Both the position numbers and the translations under genes were made by a program. This document shows positions 42,188 through 45,063 of a stretch of 45,063 nucleotides of DNA, one piece after another. How positions within the stretch are numbered: the first letter of the stretch is position 1; every line of letters begins with the position of its first letter. Source of the stretch: Angelakisella sp. (GTDB lineage Bacteria; Bacillota; Clostridia; Oscillospirales; Ruminococcaceae); NCBI GenBank assembly GCA_020024555.1, contig JAHHTQ010000014.1, positions 1-45,063 of the forward strand. Reading direction: 5' to 3'. The notes beneath the pieces are model-generated. The model was not told where the DNA came from, made no database searches, and saw only the letters and a program-made list of their open reading frames with translations.

Positions 42188-42553
42188 TTATTCTTTTATG
42201 TTATCTATCATTTTATAGAGTTCTTCTTTTGATATACCCAAATTTTTGGCTTCGATAAGCATCTTTTTTATAAAGTTGTTCATAAACTCGTCTTTTCTCT
42301 CGTTGATTATTTTTTCACGACTGCCGGTTGCCACAAACATACCTATACCTCTCTTTTTGTATAATATCCCTTTATCGACCAATATATTAAGTCCTTTGCC
42401 TGCCGTTGCGGGATTTATGCTGTACATTTTTGCAAGTTCGTTTGTACTGGGGACTTGTTCTTCTTCCAGTAGTATTCCTTTTAATATATTGTCGCACAGC
42501 ATATTCGCTATTTGTATATATATCATTGTTTTGTTATCAAACGAATTTAACAC
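42188..42553 (-). CDS. GntR-family repressor, YtrA-like
   Basis: 121 residues. The winged helix-turn-helix (about 30-75) holds VPSTNELAKMYSINPATAGKGLNILVDKGILYKKRGIGMFV, and a short C-terminal dimerisation helix pair follows, the layout of the YtrA subfamily. Start GTG at 42553, 7 bases after AGGAGG. It is first in its operon, with its own promoter and an operator-like palindrome immediately downstream of the -10 box, so self-repression and induction by an envelope-active compound are expected from the subfamily, not shown. Confidence 0.93.
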   Translation of the reverse strand: MLNSFDNKTMIYIQIANMLCDNILKGILLEEEQVPSTNELAKMYSINPATAGKGLNILVDKGILYKKRGIGMFVATGSREKIINERKDEFMNNFIKKMLIEAKNLGISKEELYKMIDNIKE

Positions 42554-42577
42554 TTTTCCACCTCCTTATGTTGTATG

Positions 42578-42599
42578 GTTCATTACTTGTGTAATTAAC
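42578..42599 (-). promoter_or_regulatory. Operator-like palindrome of the GntR operon
   Basis: The arms GTTAATTAC and GTAATGAAC (8 of 9 complementary) flank ACAA on the minus strand. It sits right at the transcription start, between the -10 box and the ribosome site, and is the likely site for the GntR protein. Confidence 0.65.
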
Positions 42600-42626
42600 T
42601 ATATCACTAACTATCTGTTTTGTCAA
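42598..42626 (-). promoter_or_regulatory. Promoter of the GntR-ABC-CPBP operon
   Basis: TTGACA (42621-42626), a 17-bp spacer, and TATAGT (42598-42603) on the minus strand. Confidence 0.82.
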
Positions 42627-42638
42627 TAGCATTAAAAA

Positions 42639-42674
42639 AAGATGCCAAATACAGTCGGTGTATTCAGCATCTTC
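42639..42674 (-). terminator. Terminator of rlmN-tmcAL
   Basis: AAGATGC / GCATCTT with inner ATACA / TGTAT, followed on the minus strand by a run of seven U. It is 18 bp past the tmcAL stop and directly before the GntR promoter. Confidence 0.88.
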
Positions 42675-42691
42675 TTAAAATATTATTTATA

Positions 42692-43882
42692 TTATTTGTC
42701 AACAATTAATTTTTGCGATAAGTCCATATTATATGGCATAACGTTTTTGGTAAGAACAGAATAGATATTTGTACAGTCTATTTCTTTTTGCGCAAATTTC
42801 CTAGAAACATCAGATGTTTCCATTAGTTTTTTCAGCGAGCTGTTTATAGGAATTTCACTTGTATTTTTGGCAACCTGCAATATTTCTTTACCTTTTTGGT
42901 TCATTGCCAATATGTGTATATATGGCGGTAATGTCTCGTAAAAATCTTTTGTAATGCCAAGTAAGGCGTACATATATATTCTTCTCAGTCTTGCCATAGT
43001 GTAACGTTTGGTTTTTGTGTTTTCCAGTATTCCGTCAAAAGAGTTACTGTTTTTTATAGACAGGAAAATGCGATTTTCAAGACCTTCCGATATATCGGGG
43101 AGTTTGGCTATATCTGAAATATTTAATGTTCTAAGTTTTGAGAGAAGCACTCTGTCGAGTATTTGGGGGTTGTAAATATTTCCTTTTCTTTTTTCTTGAT
43201 TTAGAATATCATATACAGGAAGTGGCATATATTTTTGCAGTAGAATGTCGTTGTTATTATAAAAAGCGTCTCTCAGCGCCGATGCGGATATGTGTTCAAG
43301 TTCTTCGCTACTGTCGTGGTCTGCCCCGCGTCTTTTTATTGTTGTGGGAATGATATTCGCACGTAGTTTTTCTATTGCATTTATATATTCTATTCCGAGT
43401 GTGTTGTTTGGTTTTGACAGAACATCGGCAATTTCTTTTGAAAAGATACTTTCTATTGCGTCTTGTCTGGCTTTGCTGTAAGTAAGTCCTGTTTTCAAAA
43501 GTTCTTTTAGTTTTTTATTCACATCTTTGTTGTTTATTGCCTTTACGCAAGTATTTAATAAATTTATATCGCCACACTCACTGCCAAAAGACAGATATTC
43601 AACACCGCAATTTTTCAGTAAAGCTATACTTCCAATAGCAAAAGTTTCGGCGGTTGACATAGCGAAAGGTGTGGGTATTTCAATAACCAAGTCTGCGCCG
43701 TTTTTTATTGCAATACCCGCGCGTGTATATTTTGAAAAAATAGCCGGCTCGCCACGCTGAACAAAATTACTGCTCATAACAACAACGGTATGTGTGTATC
43801 CGCTGTCTTTTAAACTTTTCAGTTGATATATATGACCGGAATGTAGAGGATTATATTCTGCAACAATACCTACTATTTTCAT
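42692..43882 (-). CDS. tmcAL: tRNA(Met) cytidine acetate ligase TmcAL (YlbM)
   Basis: Makes N4-acetylcytidine at the wobble base of elongator tRNA-Met using acetate and ATP. The nucleotidyltransferase motif VAEYNPLHSGHIYQL (HxGH) lies at the N-terminus. VVMSSNFVQRGEPAIFSKYTRA, DLVIEIPTPFAMSTAETFA and LGIEYINAI follow, all typical. 396 residues is full length. It begins 22 bp after rlmN, so two RNA-modification genes share a transcript. Confidence 0.95.
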   Translation of the reverse strand: MKIVGIVAEYNPLHSGHIYQLKSLKDSGYTHTVVVMSSNFVQRGEPAIFSKYTRAGIAIKNGADLVIEIPTPFAMSTAETFAIGSIALLKNCGVEYLSFGSECGDINLLNTCVKAINNKDVNKKLKELLKTGLTYSKARQDAIESIFSKEIADVLSKPNNTLGIEYINAIEKLRANIIPTTIKRRGADHDSSEELEHISASALRDAFYNNNDILLQKYMPLPVYDILNQEKRKGNIYNPQILDRVLLSKLRTLNISDIAKLPDISEGLENRIFLSIKNSNSFDGILENTKTKRYTMARLRRIYMYALLGITKDFYETLPPYIHILAMNQKGKEILQVAKNTSEIPINSSLKKLMETSDVSRKFAQKEIDCTNIYSVLTKNVMPYNMDLSQKLIVDK

Positions 43883-43904
43883 TTTTTTGAGAACCTTTCT
43901 TTGT

Positions 43905-44933
43905 TTAGTTTTTGTTTGTATGTTCAGATTTTAATTGTCCGCAGGCGGCTTTTACCGATGTGCCAAGTTCCCGTCTCATTGTAACGTGTATATTGTTTTT
44001 CTTTAACACATCATAAAATGCAAATATATTTTCTTTTGGACTTCGTTTGAAGTCAAAGCTCTGTGTTTCGTTATATGGTATCAAATTCACTGTACAATTA
44101 ATATTTTGCAAATAGTCAGATAGTTCTTTTGCGCATTTAACAGTGTCGTTTACATCTTTTATCATTATATATTCAATAAAAATTTTATTTTTTGTTTTTT
44201 CGTTATAGTATGCCATAGCTTTTTGCAGTTCTTCAAGAGGATAAGCGTGGTTTATCGGCATTAGCCTATTGCGTAATTCATTATTGGGAGCGTGCAGGCT
44301 TATTGCAAGCGGTACGGTTTTTGTTTCGTTTGCAAGTTCTGTTATTTTAGGGGCAAGTCCGCAAGTGGATAAAGTTATATGTTTAATACCTATTTCCAGT
44401 CCGTATACACAGGTTATTATCTCTATGAATTTTTTTATATTTTCAAAATTATCCAGTGGTTCGCCAATACCCATAAGAGCTACTGTGCTGATTTTTTCAT
44501 TTAAAACTTTACGCATATACATAATTTCGCTGACCATTTCGCCTGCGGTTAGGTTTCGTTGCTTTTTAAACTTTCCGCTTTGGCAAAAAGCGCAGTTCAT
44601 ATTACAGCCTACTTGTGTGGATACGCAGACGCTGTTGCCATAATGTTGTCTCATTAGAACGCTCTCAATTAGGCTATTGTCATGTAGGGAAAATAACAGT
44701 TTTGTAACACTTTCGTCTTTGTGCGTATCTTTTGCTGTTGGCAGTTCTATTGTAAAGTCATTTGATAATTTATCTGTCAGTGATTTTTTGATTTCTTTTA
44801 TATCGCTGAAATTATCTATTTTTTCTCTGTAAAGGTATTTATATAATATTTTTGCTTTATATGGGTTTTCATTTATATTTGTAAAATATTGTTCCAGTTC
44901 CGTAAGTGTAAGATTATATATATTTGTTTTCAT
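43905..44933 (-). CDS. rlmN: Dual-specificity RNA methyltransferase RlmN
   Basis: Methylates C2 of A2503 in 23S rRNA (and A37 of some tRNAs) by radical SAM chemistry. The cluster motif CNMNCAFC gives Cys110, Cys114 and Cys117. LMRQHYGNSVCVSTQVGC precedes it, and MGIGEPLDNFEN follows. The C-terminal RRELGTSVKAACGQL carries the methyl-accepting Cys. 342 residues, complete. GGAG lies 6 bases before the ATG. The upstream gap ends in a repeat. Confidence 0.97.
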   Translation of the reverse strand: MKTNIYNLTLTELEQYFTNINENPYKAKILYKYLYREKIDNFSDIKEIKKSLTDKLSNDFTIELPTAKDTHKDESVTKLLFSLHDNSLIESVLMRQHYGNSVCVSTQVGCNMNCAFCQSGKFKKQRNLTAGEMVSEIMYMRKVLNEKISTVALMGIGEPLDNFENIKKFIEIITCVYGLEIGIKHITLSTCGLAPKITELANETKTVPLAISLHAPNNELRNRLMPINHAYPLEELQKAMAYYNEKTKNKIFIEYIMIKDVNDTVKCAKELSDYLQNINCTVNLIPYNETQSFDFKRSPKENIFAFYDVLKKNNIHVTMRRELGTSVKAACGQLKSEHTNKN

Positions 44934-44987
44934 TATTTCTCCTAAACTATTAAAATATAAATATAATAATATTTTATTATACTAGAC

Positions 44988-45063
44988 TGTCAAAAAACTA
45001 TATTGCCAGAAAAATATGCACAAAAAGGTAATTTCAAAGAAACTTTTTCTCTTGCAAAAAGTT
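44988..45063. repeat. Partial copy 2 of the intergenic repeat, cut by the window end
   Basis: Starting TGTCAAAAAACTATATTG, this matches the right end of the repeat at 19368-19559 read on the opposite strand: 34 of the first 38 aligned columns agree, including GCCAGAAAA/GACAGAAAA and TATGCACAAA. It then diverges. The element continues beyond the window. Confidence 0.55.

Overview
The window looks like a chromosomal stretch from a strictly anaerobic, low-GC Clostridia-type Firmicute. Evidence: AT-rich intergenic DNA with strong AGGAGG ribosome sites; a SCIFF peptide (scfA) with its radical-SAM maturase (scfB), a pair typical of Clostridia; bifunctional AdhE; the bifurcating transhydrogenase NfnAB; an anaerobic-sulfatase-maturase-type radical SAM enzyme; and CCA-encoded tRNAs. 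No phage, transposase, CRISPR array or rRNA was seen. Most genes run leftward (minus strand); 15.1-16.1 kb and 18.6-24.5 kb run rightward. The species cannot be named from the sequence.

Layout. (1) 0.1-4.9 kb: a leftward operon of PHP phosphoesterase, VanY-type carboxypeptidase, an unknown membrane-anchored propeller-like protein and a DctP-like lipoprotein, with a clear promoter at 4931-4959. (2) 5.3-5.5 kb: tRNA-Gly and tRNA-Cys behind a consensus promoter. (3) 5.8-7.5 kb: an IscU-like scaffold protein followed by a GGGtGRT-family protein, with a promoter and a dyad over the start site. (4) 7.6-9.9 kb: gph-like HAD phosphatase, cobT and cobU, a piece of cobalamin lower-ligand assembly. (5) 10.1-14.8 kb: adhE with two Rex-like operators, a small APH-fold kinase downstream, and a LysR regulator that probably starts at AUU. 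(6) 15.1-19.3 kb: a duplicated P-loop protein whose second Walker A is lost, a membrane-anchored EEP hydrolase, nagB and a TraX-family membrane protein. (7) 19.4-24.5 kb: a short repeat, a CaCA antiporter, then yajC, a small membrane protein, scfA, scfB and proC. (8) 24.6-29.4 kb: a PII-like protein with a CPA2 antiporter, rsmD-coaD-coiled-coil, and a MATE exporter. (9) 29.5-33.1 kb: an iron alcohol dehydrogenase and nfnA-nfnB. (10) 33.5-36.6 kb: nth, a DUF2325-DUF3793 pair behind an unusual three-hairpin leader, and an anSME-like enzyme. (11) 36.7-42.6 kb: a seven-gene operon led by a YtrA-like GntR repressor, with two ABC systems and a CPBP protease. (12) 42.7-44.9 kb: rlmN-tmcAL, two RNA-modification genes. 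A second copy of the 19.4 kb repeat starts at 44988 and runs out of the window.

How it fits together. AdhE, the iron alcohol dehydrogenase and NfnAB form a fermentative redox toolkit: NADH disposal to alcohols, and exchange between NADH, ferredoxin and NADPH. The Rex-like sites fit NADH-sensing control. The IscU-like/GGGtGRT pair, the DUF2325/DUF3793 pair and the PII-like/antiporter pair are the best candidates for poorly described systems, because each is a tight two-gene unit and two of them carry distinctive cis-elements of their own. All function calls rest on reading motifs by eye; no database search was run.
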